This document shows positions 1 through 9,300 of a DNA stretch of 64,000 nt, piece after piece (the stretch's first letter is position 1; each line of letters begins with the position of its first letter). Under the pieces are notes generated by a model. It saw only the letters and a program-made list of their open reading frames with translations, was not told the origin of the DNA and searched no databases. The stretch comes from a bacterium (GTDB taxonomy: Bacteria > JAMCPX01), in NCBI GenBank assembly GCA_021787665.1, contig JAJYLN010000009.1:1-64000 (forward strand). Direction: 5' to 3'. Position numbers and translations under genes: made by a program.

Positions 1-135
1 TCCAGTTCAGATTGAAATGCTCGGCCACATCTTGCCACGACAGTTTCTTCGCTAATACCCCTACCGCCTTTGCCAATGCCGTTGTAACTCGGCTATAGCG
101 AGGCGCCCATGGTACCTTCTCTATCCGGGGATAGA
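1..135 (-). pseudogene. ISL3-family transposase fragment
   Basis: Read on the minus strand, an open frame runs off the window edge and encodes a piece resembling the middle of ISL3-family transposases. It has a VPWA motif, then an SR-x-T helix segment, then a helix-turn-helix-like stretch containing the LSWQDVAEHF motif. Only about 45 residues are present and there is no start codon. The right end of the homology stops close to where the neighbouring RAYT relic begins, so the gene looks cut by a later insertion. The rest of the transposase may lie outside the window. The family call rests on motif resemblance only. Confidence 0.55.
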
Positions 136-140
136 CTGGG

Positions 141-443
141 GTCAGGGCTACGCATTTGACAAATGCAAATGTATTCAGTTGATGTAAGAAGAGTGTATTA
201 TGTCAAGACCACTAAGGATATTGTGTGGCGATCTACCATGTGACAGTTCGAGGGAATGAAAAGAAGTCTATATTCAAGGATGATAAGGACTATGCGAGGC
301 TTTTGTTGTACGGGAAGGGAACAGGTATATACCTGTGTTACCGGTACAGTAGGATGAGGCTCAGAGAGATAGGTGGATATTTTAGTATAGGTGGGTTTGG
401 TGTGACGCGATCCACAGCACTTGCTATGGAATATTTTTTGTGA
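141..443 (+). pseudogene. RAYT / IS200-like (Y1) transposase relic
   Basis: A REP-associated tyrosine transposase (Y1 nuclease) remnant. An ATG at 200 begins MSRPLRI, the usual N-terminus, but the continuation AIYHVTVRGNE, which carries the first metal-binding His region, is in another frame from about 225. After roughly 30 more residues the frame jumps to a helix-turn-helix-like C-terminal motif (LREIGGYF). The catalytic Tyr and the HxH core are therefore missing. A hairpin (GCATTT-gac-AAATGC at 152-166) and a GGGGTCAGG-like sequence just upstream resemble the flanks of such elements. It carries both a frameshift and an internal deletion, so it should be inactive. Confidence 0.6.
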
Positions 444-503
444 AAACTATCCCTATGTACATCATGCAGCACCTCCCCGAGCGCCGAGGACAGGAGGCTC
501 ACG

Positions 504-668
504 ATGAACATCCTCGTGCTCGGCGAGCTGTCCAATATGGTGCTGCATGACCATAGTATCGTCGGCGCCGATGGCTACTTCAGTTTTGCTGATGACGGCG
601 CGCTCGCGTCCCTGAAGCAGCAGTTCCTCCGGGCCATCGCGGTCCTGAGCAGACGACATAACTATTGA
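504..668 (+). CDS. small hypothetical protein (54 aa)
   Basis: A short frame that begins ATG after a good AGGAGG ribosome-binding site six bases upstream and ends at TGA. It encodes 54 residues starting MNILVLGELSNMV and ending in a basic RRHNY tail. Third-position GC is like that of neighbouring host genes. I recognise no family. It lies between the transposase relics and the DUF4845-like gene, so it may equally be a fragment of an older gene. The reverse strand is also open here, so coding is not certain. Confidence 0.3.
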   Translation: MNILVLGELSNMVLHDHSIVGADGYFSFADDGALASLKQQFLRAIAVLSRRHNY

Positions 669-699
669 CTATTGAGAAATCATAGGTAAATATACCTAC

Positions 700-1089
700 A
701 TGAGACGTATGAAGAAGGTGTACCCGTGTGCCGATGCTCGGCTCGGTGCCTCGAAGCTTTCGATATTAATTTGGATACTACTTCTTGCCAGCATTGTCGA
801 CGTCGCCATAAAGATAGTCCCGGTCTATATCACCAATTACCAGATACAGAACCTCTTCGAGGTCAACGCAAACCGCATACAGACGACCCCTATAAGGGAT
901 ATACGGGCGGACATAACGTCCAAGCTGAAGAACATCCATGCCCCCCTCACTATAAACGACGTGTCCATAACGCAGGACGGTACCGGGGCCGTGACGATCT
1001 CTGCCACGTATTCCGTTGTCGTAAAATTTATTGACGGTTATAAAATAACGTTGCATTTTAGTCCGAAAGCGAGGTCGCATGCGCGGTAG
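700..1089 (+). CDS. DUF4845-like single-pass membrane protein
   Basis: A 129-residue protein with one hydrophobic segment at about residues 19-39 (LSILIWILLLASIVDVAIKI) followed by a small soluble domain. The layout (short basic N-terminus, membrane helix, VPxY motif, an alpha region, then beta strands ending in LHFSPKA) resembles DUF4845 proteins, pseudopilin-like envelope proteins of unknown role. A second ATG three codons in (709) could be the true start. It ends about 80 bases before a strong hairpin and is probably not part of the pyrimidine operon. The family match is from pattern only and the function is unknown. Confidence 0.5.
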   Translation: MRRMKKVYPCADARLGASKLSILIWILLLASIVDVAIKIVPVYITNYQIQNLFEVNANRIQTTPIRDIRADITSKLKNIHAPLTINDVSITQDGTGAVTISATYSVVVKFIDGYKITLHFSPKARSHAR

Positions 1090-1166
1090 GCGTGCCTCCT
1101 CGGGGCTAACTATGCGGGGCTAACATCGATGAAAGGATGTTTTATAAAAGATATACACAGGGGCAG

Positions 1167-1197
1167 AAACAGTGGCGCTGTAAGCGCCACTGTTTTT
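1167..1197 (+). terminator. intrinsic terminator or pyr attenuator
   Basis: A perfect 12-base-pair stem (1167-1178 with 1184-1195), a five-base loop TGTAA and a run of T after the stem. It lies in the 224-base gap between the DUF4845-like gene and pyrB. It could end transcription of the upstream gene. It could also act as an attenuator in the pyrB leader, since no pyrR gene is visible in the window. Just upstream the ten-base sequence CGGGGCTAAC occurs twice (1101-1110 and 1115-1124). Confidence 0.75.
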
Positions 1198-1216
1198 GTA
1201 TGGAGGTGGAGCCGCA

Positions 1217-1288
1217 ATGTTCCGGGAGCATCCCATAACGATAGAGCGGCTACGCAGCCGGGAAGGCAGGCCGGAGGAGACGATATAG
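1217..1288 (+). CDS. possible 23-codon leader ORF before pyrB
   Basis: A short frame starting ATG after a GGAGGTGGAG ribosome-binding site and ending at TAG, 25 bases before the pyrB start. It encodes MFREHPITIERLRSRE and seven more residues. A translated leader would fit translation-coupled control of pyrB. However, the terminator-like hairpin lies before it, not after it, unlike enteric pyrL. Its reality is not established. Confidence 0.25.
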   Translation: MFREHPITIERLRSREGRPEETI

Positions 1289-1313
1289 GCGCAGGATATG
1301 AAGGAGATCGGGC

Positions 1314-2252
1314 ATGATATCTGAAAGGGGCATTATCGGACTGAAGGATCTCGATAGGGGCGATATAGAGCGTATAGTCGATACCGCGTTCTCCCTGAGG
1401 CAGACTTCCCTTAAGGGGGGGAAGGCGACGCCGTCCCTGATGGGGCAGACGGTCGTCAATCTCTTCTTCGAGGCGAGCACGCGTACGAAGACATCGTTTG
1501 AGATCGCAGCAAAGAGGCTTTCTGCGAACGTGGTGAACTTCTCGTACGGATCGAGCAGCATTGCCAAGGGGGAGACGACGATAGATACCGCGAGGAACAT
1601 AGAATCGATGAAGCCGGCGCTCTTTGTCATACGACATGCTTCTTCCGGTGTCATGGAGCTGTTGTCGAAGCACCTCCATACCCCTATCATCAGCGCCGGC
1701 GACGGCACGAACGAGCACCCGACACAGGGCCTGCTCGACATTATGACCATCATGGACGAGAAGAAGCGCATCGATGGGCTGAAGGTCGTCATTGCGGGCG
1801 ACATCTATCACTCGAGGGTCGCACGCTCGGACATCTACGGCATGGGTAAGCTCGGAGCAAAGGTCTCCTTCTTCTCTCCGCCCACGCTGATCACGGATGA
1901 CTTCGCGAGCCTCGGGGCGACCGTCACGTACGACGCACAGGAAGCTTTCACGGACGCGGACGTCATCATCATGCTCAGGATACAACTCGAGAGGCAGAAG
2001 ACCGGGCTTTTCCCCTCGACGAGGGAGTACGCAAGGATCTTCGGCCTGAACGAGCAGAAGCTGGGGCTCGCGAGGCCCGACGTGATCGTGATGCATCCCG
2101 GGCCGATAAACCGGGGACTGGAGCTCTCGAGCTGCATTGCGGACAGTGCAGCACATTCGAGGATCATGAGGCAGGTCGAGAACGGCGTCTCGGTCCGTAT
2201 GTCGGCCATTTACCATACGATAGGAGGGGGGCATGGACCTATTGATCATTAA
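1314..2252 (+). CDS. pyrB: aspartate carbamoyltransferase catalytic subunit
   Basis: Condenses carbamoyl phosphate with L-aspartate to N-carbamoyl-L-aspartate, the committed step of pyrimidine synthesis. The 312-residue chain is the usual length. The carbamoyl phosphate motif STRTKTSFE (about residues 52-60) and the GDGTNEHPTQ motif (about 130) are intact, as is the HPGPINRG motif near the C-terminus. No pyrI regulatory subunit is present. The start has a GGAG site eight bases upstream. The gene overlaps pyrC by 20 bases, so the two are translationally coupled at the head of the pyr operon. Confidence 0.97.
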   Translation: MISERGIIGLKDLDRGDIERIVDTAFSLRQTSLKGGKATPSLMGQTVVNLFFEASTRTKTSFEIAAKRLSANVVNFSYGSSSIAKGETTIDTARNIESMKPALFVIRHASSGVMELLSKHLHTPIISAGDGTNEHPTQGLLDIMTIMDEKKRIDGLKVVIAGDIYHSRVARSDIYGMGKLGAKVSFFSPPTLITDDFASLGATVTYDAQEAFTDADVIIMLRIQLERQKTGLFPSTREYARIFGLNEQKLGLARPDVIVMHPGPINRGLELSSCIADSAAHSRIMRQVENGVSVRMSAIYHTIGGGHGPIDH

Positions 2253-3555
2253 CGGGCTGCTGATTGACCCTTCTCAGGACATCGAGAATCTGAACGCGCT
2301 TCTTATCGAAGGCAGCTCCGTACGGGGCATCGTTGACCGGGCTTCGTACAGCGTTCAGGGAGACAGCGCTCAAGTGAAAGGCTACCCGGGTAAAAAGTTT
2401 TCCGTCATCGACGCGAAGGACAAATGGGTCGTACCGGGGCTCATCGACATCCATACCCATATGAGGGACCCGGGCTACGAGTACAAGGAGGACATCATCA
2501 CCGGTACGAGGGCTGCGATGTTGGCCGGCTTTACTTCGGTATGCGCGATGCCGAACACAAGGCCGGTGAACGACAACAAGGCTGTTACGCACTACATGAT
2601 CTCGAAGGCCGAGGCTATGGGGTACGTCAATCTGTTCCCTATCGCTGCTGCGTCCAAGGGGAGTGAGGGCGCGGAGCTTTCCGAGATCTACGACCTCGTT
2701 GAGGCTGGCGCCGTTGCGGTGTCGGACGATGGAATGCCCATTGCTTCCGCCGAGCTGCTCAGGAAGGTGCTGCTATACATAAAGCCCATCGGCATGCCGG
2801 TCGTTGACCATCCGGAAGAGCTCTCGCTCGGCAGGTCCGGGTACATGAACGAGGGTACCGTATCGGTCAGGCTTGGACTGGACGGCATACCGCAGACTGC
2901 CGAGAGCATCGCCGTGGCGCGGGACATTCTGCTGGCCGGGGAGACGGGATCGCGGCTTCACCTGGCCCACATCAGTACGAGGTACTCCGTCGAGCTTGTT
3001 CGGTGGGCGAAAAAGATGGGCATACCCGTCACGTGCGAGGCGACCCCGCATCACTTCTCGCTCTCCGATCAGGCCGTCGAGGGGTACAACACGGATGCGA
3101 AGGTCAATCCTCCGCTGCGATCGGAGCGGGACAGACAGGCGTTGCTCGAGGCGATTTCGGACGGTACGATCGACTGCATCGTGTCCGACCACGCGCCGCA
3201 CGGTCGCGACGAGAAGGAGATAGAGTTCGATAAGGCCCTGAACGGCATCTCCGGCCTCGAGACGTCTCTGGGGCTCTCCCTGCAGCTCGTGCACAGCGGC
3301 ATCATAGACAAAAGAAGGCTTGTCCGACTCATGTCACAGCAGCCAGCGCAGATCATGGGTCTCAAGGGCAAGGGTACGCTCAGGCCGGGCTCGGATGCGG
3401 ACGTCACGATCATCAGCCCGGACGACACCTGGATCGTGGACAGAGATACGTTTGTGTCAAAAGGAAAGAACACGCCGTTTCACGGCATGGAGCTCAGGGG
3501 CAGGGCATGGATGACCATAACGGGAGGCACGATACATGGCGATACTCGTTTTTGA
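2233..3555 (+). CDS. pyrC: dihydroorotase (class I)
   Basis: Cyclises carbamoyl aspartate to dihydroorotate, the third step of pyrimidine synthesis. At 440 residues it matches the class I bacterial form, an amidohydrolase-superfamily TIM barrel. The zinc motif DIHTHMRDPG is at about residues 72-81 and the SDHAPH motif, carrying the catalytic Asp, is at about 318. It overlaps pyrB by 20 bases and carA by 20 bases. In some bacteria class I enzymes pair with PyrB in a complex, and the adjacent order fits that, but a complex cannot be read from sequence. Confidence 0.96.
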   Translation: MDLLIINGLLIDPSQDIENLNALLIEGSSVRGIVDRASYSVQGDSAQVKGYPGKKFSVIDAKDKWVVPGLIDIHTHMRDPGYEYKEDIITGTRAAMLAGFTSVCAMPNTRPVNDNKAVTHYMISKAEAMGYVNLFPIAAASKGSEGAELSEIYDLVEAGAVAVSDDGMPIASAELLRKVLLYIKPIGMPVVDHPEELSLGRSGYMNEGTVSVRLGLDGIPQTAESIAVARDILLAGETGSRLHLAHISTRYSVELVRWAKKMGIPVTCEATPHHFSLSDQAVEGYNTDAKVNPPLRSERDRQALLEAISDGTIDCIVSDHAPHGRDEKEIEFDKALNGISGLETSLGLSLQLVHSGIIDKRRLVRLMSQQPAQIMGLKGKGTLRPGSDADVTIISPDDTWIVDRDTFVSKGKNTPFHGMELRGRAWMTITGGTIHGDTRF

Positions 3556-4654
3556 GGACGGCTCCGTATTCAGAGGGAAGTCCTTCGGGTACCGGGGCGT
3601 GGCGTCCGGCGAGGTCATATTCAATACCTCCATGATGGGCTATCAGGAGGAACTCACAGACCCGTCCTACTACGGCCAGATACTCGTGTCGACGTATACC
3701 CAGATCGGGAACACCGGCACAACCCCCCAGGACTGCGAGTCTGACCGGACGTACCTGGGAGGGTTTATCGTCAAAGAGTATCTCGATTATCCTTCGAACT
3801 TCAGGTCGAAGGAATCGCTCGACAGTTTTATGATCCGTCACCGTGTGGTGGGTATGTCCGACATCGATACGAGAATGCTGGTCAGACGGCTCAGGATAAA
3901 GGGATCAATGATGGGCATCGTGTCTTCCTTCGACGAGGGAGAGGACGAGCTCAGGAAGCGGCTGCAGAAAGCGCCGGTACTCGTTGGTAGGGACATCGTT
4001 ACCGAGATTACGGCAAAGCAGGCCTACGATTTCGATGAGTCCCGGTGGTCAATCCAGCGGGGGTATGAGAGGATGGCCAACCAGGATGGCCCGATGGTGG
4101 CCGTGTACGATTTCGGGGTCAAACGGAACATCCTGCGATCACTCGTGTCTGCTGGCATGCGGGTACGGGTCTTCCCCTGCACGACGCCGGTAGGCGAGCT
4201 GCTGAAAAGCGAGTACAAGGGCGTCGTGCTTTCCAACGGTCCCGGCGACCCGGTCGCCTTGTCGTATATTATCGAGAACGCCAGGGAGCTCATCAGGAAC
4301 AACAAACCGATACTCGGCATATGTCTGGGCCATCAGATACTCGGCCTTGCGCTCGGCGGCGAGGCAATCAAACTGAAGTTCGGCCATCACGGCGCGAACC
4401 AGGCGGTCCTCAACGTAAAGACCCACGGCGTTGAGGTCACGGTTCAGAACCATGGGTTTGCGATACGACCGGAGTCAGTGCAGGACCGCGTGCATATCAC
4501 GCACATAAATCTGAATGACAGGACACTCGAGGGCTTCTACCACAAGGACAGACCCATACTGTCGGCACAGCACCATCCTGAAGCGTCGCCGGGCCCGCGG
4601 GAGGCAGGTTACCTATTCAGGGAGTTCGCGAGGCTGGTGCATGAACGGGCTTAG
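3536..4654 (+). CDS. carA: carbamoyl-phosphate synthase small (glutaminase) subunit
   Basis: Hydrolyses glutamine and passes ammonia to CarB for carbamoyl phosphate synthesis. It has 372 residues with the CPSase small-chain domain first and a class I glutamine amidotransferase domain second. The nucleophile Cys is in GICLGHQ (about residue 263) and the catalytic His and Glu are in the QHHPEASPGP motif near the C-terminus. It overlaps pyrC by 20 bases and the next gene by 14. Two genes separate it from carB in the same operon, which is unusual next to the common carA-carB pair. Confidence 0.97.
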   Translation: MAILVFEDGSVFRGKSFGYRGVASGEVIFNTSMMGYQEELTDPSYYGQILVSTYTQIGNTGTTPQDCESDRTYLGGFIVKEYLDYPSNFRSKESLDSFMIRHRVVGMSDIDTRMLVRRLRIKGSMMGIVSSFDEGEDELRKRLQKAPVLVGRDIVTEITAKQAYDFDESRWSIQRGYERMANQDGPMVAVYDFGVKRNILRSLVSAGMRVRVFPCTTPVGELLKSEYKGVVLSNGPGDPVALSYIIENARELIRNNKPILGICLGHQILGLALGGEAIKLKFGHHGANQAVLNVKTHGVEVTVQNHGFAIRPESVQDRVHITHINLNDRTLEGFYHKDRPILSAQHHPEASPGPREAGYLFREFARLVHERA

Positions 4655-5282
4655 TACGGGAATAAAGGATGGTCTGTCCATCCTGTACGACTATGCCTCC
4701 GACAGGTTCAAGCAGGCCACGGCTGATGCGCGTGCGGAGTTCGATCGGCTTGTACCCATACCGCCCGTCGACGATGCCGAGATGCATAACAGGCTCGTCA
4801 TGTTCAGTCACTGGTTTTTGATAGACAGGTACGTGCGCGCCAGCAAGACGCCGGCCGATGTGTTTTACGAAGAAAAGCTGCTCGCATTCTCCTACGAGGA
4901 AGAAGAGATCTACCGGGCATTGAAGATCGGCACCATCGGTATATACAAGATAACCGGCGGGCAGGAGAGTACGGCCGTCGATGTCGCGACGGGCGAGAAG
5001 TTCAGATTTAGCATGGAGCATGATGCCGCGCTTCAGTCGAGCAACGAACTCATGACGATGAGGTTCGTCCGCCTGAAAGAGGGTGTGTACCTGCTCGCCT
5101 CTTATTGTACGCATCACTGCAGTACCATTGACTTTATACGGTCCGAGCTCGGTCTGATCGACCGGTTCGATCGGGTGGCCTTCTCGGCGCGGGTGCTCGA
5201 GCTTTCTGCGCTGAGCATCAAGAGCAGGAAGTACGGGTGGGTTGCCCCGATGATGATCTACAGGGGGACGACGAAGCTATGA
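4641..5282 (+). CDS. hypothetical protein in pyr/car operon (213 aa)
   Basis: I do not recognise this family. The start chosen is the ATG overlapping the end of carA (MNGLSTGIKDGL); the frame stays open further upstream but only inside carA. The protein looks soluble and helical, with no signal peptide or membrane segment. It has an acidic EEEEIY patch near the middle, a stretch resembling a small beta domain (GIYKITGGQESTAVDVATGE), and a CTHHC motif at about residue 156 that could bind metal. Its stop overlaps the start of the next gene (ATGA). Tight coupling between carA and a radical SAM gene suggests co-expression with pyrimidine synthesis, but no function can be assigned. Confidence 0.75.
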   Translation: MNGLSTGIKDGLSILYDYASDRFKQATADARAEFDRLVPIPPVDDAEMHNRLVMFSHWFLIDRYVRASKTPADVFYEEKLLAFSYEEEEIYRALKIGTIGIYKITGGQESTAVDVATGEKFRFSMEHDAALQSSNELMTMRFVRLKEGVYLLASYCTHHCSTIDFIRSELGLIDRFDRVAFSARVLELSALSIKSRKYGWVAPMMIYRGTTKL

Positions 5283-6322
5283 GGTTATCTCATTCAGGGT
5301 ATGTAGCAAGTAAAATTCCCCCTTCTCCCCCTTTTTCAAAGGGAGAAACAAAATTATTCCCCTCTTTAATAACGAGGGGTGAGGGAAGATTTTTGCACAA
5401 GTACCCATCATACCTCGACCTGCTTCATAGCGGTGAGCTCGAGAAGCGGGTCGAAGCGTCAAAAAAGTATCTCTCTCCCTGCACAGTCTGCCCGAGAGAG
5501 TGCAGGACCAACAGGCTGGAGGGCCAGAAGGGCATATGTCTGTCCGGCAGAGACGTCAGGGTCTCGAGCTACAACCTCCATTACGGAGAAGAGCCGCCGA
5601 TATCGGGTACAAGGGGATCAGGCGCCCTATTTTTTGCGGGGTGCAGCCTGAAGTGCAGGTTCTGCCAGAACTATCCGATAAGCCAGCTCAACCACGGCAA
5701 CGACTGCTCCCCCGTCGAACTTGCCGGCAGGATGCTCGAACTCCAGCGCATGGGCGCGCACAACATCAATCTTGTGACGCCCACACACGTCGTCCCCTCT
5801 ATCATCGAGGCCACCTTCATTGCAGCACACAACGGGCTCACTATACCCCTTGCGTATAACTCGGGCGGCTATGACGCCATGGACATGCTCAGGCTGCTCG
5901 ACGGAATCGTAGACATCTATATGCCAGATATAAAATATGCTTCCGATGAGCGTGCCTTCAGATATTCCACGGTGAGGGACTACGTCGCCGTCAACAGACA
6001 GGCGATTATCGAGATGCACAGGCAGGTCGGCGATCTCGTGCTGGATGGAAGCGGCGTTGCGCACCGGGGCCTGATTATCCGGCACCTCGTACTTCCGGAC
6101 GACATCGCGGGCACACGCGCGTCGATGGAGTTCGTAGCTGAGCACGTGTCCAGGCAGACCTACGTCAGCCTTATGAGCCAGTATTTCCCGGCGCACAGGG
6201 CCCATAGCTACCGGGAGCTGTCAAAGTGCATAACGCAGGAAGAGTACGCCTATGCTTTCAAGTGTCTTGAGATGTACGGATTAGAGAACGGATGGGTGCA
6301 GGAGAAAATTAACAATGAGTGA
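5279..6322 (+). CDS. PflA/PflX-like radical SAM protein with repeat-derived N-terminal insert
   Basis: A radical SAM enzyme of the PflX-like family (COG1313, related to pyruvate formate-lyase activating enzymes, function unsettled). The SAM cluster motif CSLKCRFC gives Cys 122, 126 and 129. A preceding Cys set (68, 71, 75, 87) is typical of the family, which usually begins near the YPSYLDLL motif seen here at about residue 42. The ATG chosen overlaps the stop of the previous gene. Residues about 13-38 are encoded by an inserted twin-hairpin repeat that is read through in frame. Whether translation starts here or at a later unrecognised start is unclear; there is no ATG between the repeat and the conserved domain. 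Confidence 0.85.
   Translation: MRLSHSGYVASKIPPSPPFSKGETKLFPSLITRGEGRFLHKYPSYLDLLHSGELEKRVEASKKYLSPCTVCPRECRTNRLEGQKGICLSGRDVRVSSYNLHYGEEPPISGTRGSGALFFAGCSLKCRFCQNYPISQLNHGNDCSPVELAGRMLELQRMGAHNINLVTPTHVVPSIIEATFIAAHNGLTIPLAYNSGGYDAMDMLRLLDGIVDIYMPDIKYASDERAFRYSTVRDYVAVNRQAIIEMHRQVGDLVLDGSGVAHRGLIIRHLVLPDDIAGTRASMEFVAEHVSRQTYVSLMSQYFPAHRAHSYRELSKCITQEEYAYAFKCLEMYGLENGWVQEKINNE
5312..5394 (+). repeat. twin-hairpin repeat, copy 1 (inside radical SAM gene)
   Basis: About 83 bases made of two imperfect inverted repeats rich in C-runs and G-runs: one around CCCCCTTTTTCAAAGGG and one around TTCCCCTCTTTAATAACGAGG. The element is AT-rich between the arms and unlike the surrounding coding DNA. A second copy of the same design, in the opposite orientation, lies at about 38785-38866. 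It resembles short palindromic, MITE-like repeats spread through many bacterial genomes. Here it lies in frame at the 5-prime end of a coding sequence. Confidence 0.75.
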
Positions 6323-6325
6323 TAC

Positions 6326-9300
6326 ATGCCGAAAAGAAAAGATTTAAAGAAGATCATGCTCATTGGCTCGGGGCCTATCATCATAGGACAGGCATCTGAG
6401 TTCGACTACTCCGGCACGCAGTCATGCAAGGCATTGAGGGCCGAGGGCATAGAGGGCGTGCTGGTGAACAGCAACCCGGCGACGATCATGACAGACCCGG
6501 AGTTCGCGGACAGGACGTACATAGAGCCCATCACCCCGGATATACTCCAGAAGATAATCGCGTCGGAGAGGCCGGACGCTCTGCTGCCAACGATGGGCGG
6601 TCAGACGGCTCTGAATATGGCTGTTGCGCTCTCTGACTCCGGCGTCCTGAAGCAGTACGGCGTCGAGCTCATCGGCGCGCGGCTGGATACGATCAAAAAG
6701 GCCGAGGACAGGGAGCTCTTCAAGTCTTCCATGCAGAAGATAGGGCTGAAGGTCCCGTTCAGCAGGTACGCGCACTCAAAAGAGGAAGGTATACGCTTCG
6801 CGAAGGACATCGGATTCCCGGTGATCATCCGGCCCTCGTTTACGCTCGGAGGGTCCGGCGCGAGCATCGCCTATAACAGGGAGGAGTTCGAGGACAAGCT
6901 CGATTACGGGCTCGGTGCCAGCCCCTCGCACGAAGTCCTGCTCGAGGAGTCCGTCCTCGGGTGGAAGGAGTTCGAGCTCGAGATGATGCGGGACAAAAAC
7001 GACAACTGTATCGTCGTATGCTCGATCGAGAACTTCGATCCGATGGGCGTACATACCGGGGACAGCATAACCGTTGCTCCTGCCCAGACGCTGACGGACA
7101 AAGAGTACCAAAATATGCGGGACGCTGCCATCGGGATCATGCGTGAGATAGGGATAGAGAGCGGCGGGTCCAACATCCAGTTCGCTATCAACCCGGCCAA
7201 CGGGGACATGGTCGTCATAGAGATGAACCCCCGGGTCTCTCGGAGCTCGGCCCTGGCATCGAAGGCGACCGGCTACCCGATAGCGAAGGTCGCTACGAAG
7301 CTCGCCATCGGGTATACGCTCGACGAGATAACGAACGATATCACCAAGAACACGAAAGCATCGTTCGAGCCCAGCATCGACTACGTCGTGACGAAGATAC
7401 CGAAGTTCACCTTCGAGAAGTTCCCGCAGGCGGACAACACGCTCACCACGCAGATGAAGTCCGTGGGCGAGGCGATGGCGATAGGCAGGACGTTCAAGGA
7501 GTCGTTCCAGAAGGCCCTGCGGTCTCTCGAGTCCGGACTCTACGGTTTGGTACCGAGGATACATCCAAACGATTACCGGGCCCCGGGTACGAGGGATAGC
7601 CTGGTTTCCGGGCTGAAGAGGCCCTCGCCGGACCAGCTCTTTTCTATAGGCGATGCGCTGAGGATGGGGCTTTCGGTGCAGGAGATCCATGGGTATACGA
7701 TGATAGACCCATGGTTCCTGAACAACCTGCGGGAGATGGTAGCGTACGAGGACACGATTCGATCACTGAAGGGCTACTCCCTGTCTTCCGGACAGGCGGT
7801 CAAGGTGATAAAGGAAGCGAAGAAAATGGGATTTGCAGACCGGTACATCGCGGGCCTGCTCGGCGTTGCCGAGTCTGCACTGAGGAAGTCCCGGATAGCC
7901 AGCAGTATCGGGCCCGTTTATAAAGTCGTGGACACCTGCGGCGCTGAGTTCGAGGCATACACGCCGTATCTGTATTCGACCTATGAAGAGGAGAACGAAT
8001 CTTCTGTCTCCCGGAAGAAGCGGGTGATCATCCTGGGGAGTGGACCGAACAGAATCGGCCAGGGCATAGAGTTCGACTACTGCTGTGTGCATGCAAGCTT
8101 TGCGCTGAGGGAAGAAGGCTATGAGTCCATCATGATCAATTCCAACCCGGAGACCGTGAGCACGGACTACGATACGTCCGACAAATTGTACTTCGAGCCC
8201 GTTACCTTCGAGGACGTCATGAGCGTCGTCGATCACGAGAAGCCACAGGGCGTTATCGTACAGTTCGGCGGTCAGACGCCCCTGAAGCTTGCCAAGATGC
8301 TTGAGGCTGCCGGTGTCCAGATACTCGGCACGTCCCCTGATAGCATCGACATAGCCGAGGACAGGAAGAGGTTCAGGGAGCTACTCGAGAGGATAGGGCT
8401 CAGACAGCCCGCGAGCCTCACGGCTACTTCGACAGAGGAGGCCATCCGGATCGGTAACACCATCGGGTTCCCCCTTATCCTAAGACCGTCCTACGTGCTG
8501 GGTGGCAGGGCGATGGAGATCGTCTATGATACCGAAAGTCTCGTCGAGTACATGGAGAAAGCCGTGAACGTGAGTGAGGACAAGCCCGTGCTGGTGGACA
8601 GATTTCTCGAGAGCGCTACCGAGATAGACGTCGATGCGATATCCGACGGGGACCTCGTCGTGGTCGGCGGCATCATGGAACACATCGAGGAGGCCGGCAT
8701 ACACTCGGGCGACAGCGCGTGCTCGCTCCCGCCTTTCTCTCTGTCCAAGCACCTGGTAGACGAAATTACCATGCAGACCAAAATCATTGCGAAGTCGCTC
8801 GATGTGATCGGCCTGATCAATATCCAGTTTGCGGTAAAGGACAACGAGGTGTACATCCTGGAGGTCAACCCCAGGGCGAGCAGGACGGTGCCGTTCGTCT
8901 CGAAGTCTATAGGGGTACCGCTCGCGAAGCTTGCCATGAAAGTGATGCTCGGCAGGAAGCTGAAAGATCTGGGTTTCACAAAAGAGGTGGTGACTGACTA
9001 TGTTACCGTGAAGGAAGCGGTACTGCCATTCATCAAGCTACCGGGCGTGGACACACTGCTCGGTCCTGAGATGAAGTCGACCGGCGAAGTCATGGGCATC
9101 GATAGGGACTTCGCGCTCGCGTTCGCAAAGTCGCAGCTTGCGTCCAACACCGTGCTGCCGTCCCGGGGGAACGTGTTTATCAGCGTGAAGGACAGCGACA
9201 AGATGCTGATTGTGCCGATTGCAAAAAGCCTGAAGGAACTCGGGTTCAATATCGTTGCGACCCGTGGTACCGCCGAGGTCCTGAGATCGAGCGATATCGA

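Noticed and set aside
1110-2249. 379-codon open frame on the minus strand
   Set aside because: It lies opposite pyrB, which has all catalytic motifs; the reverse frame is rich in Arg and His and matches no family.
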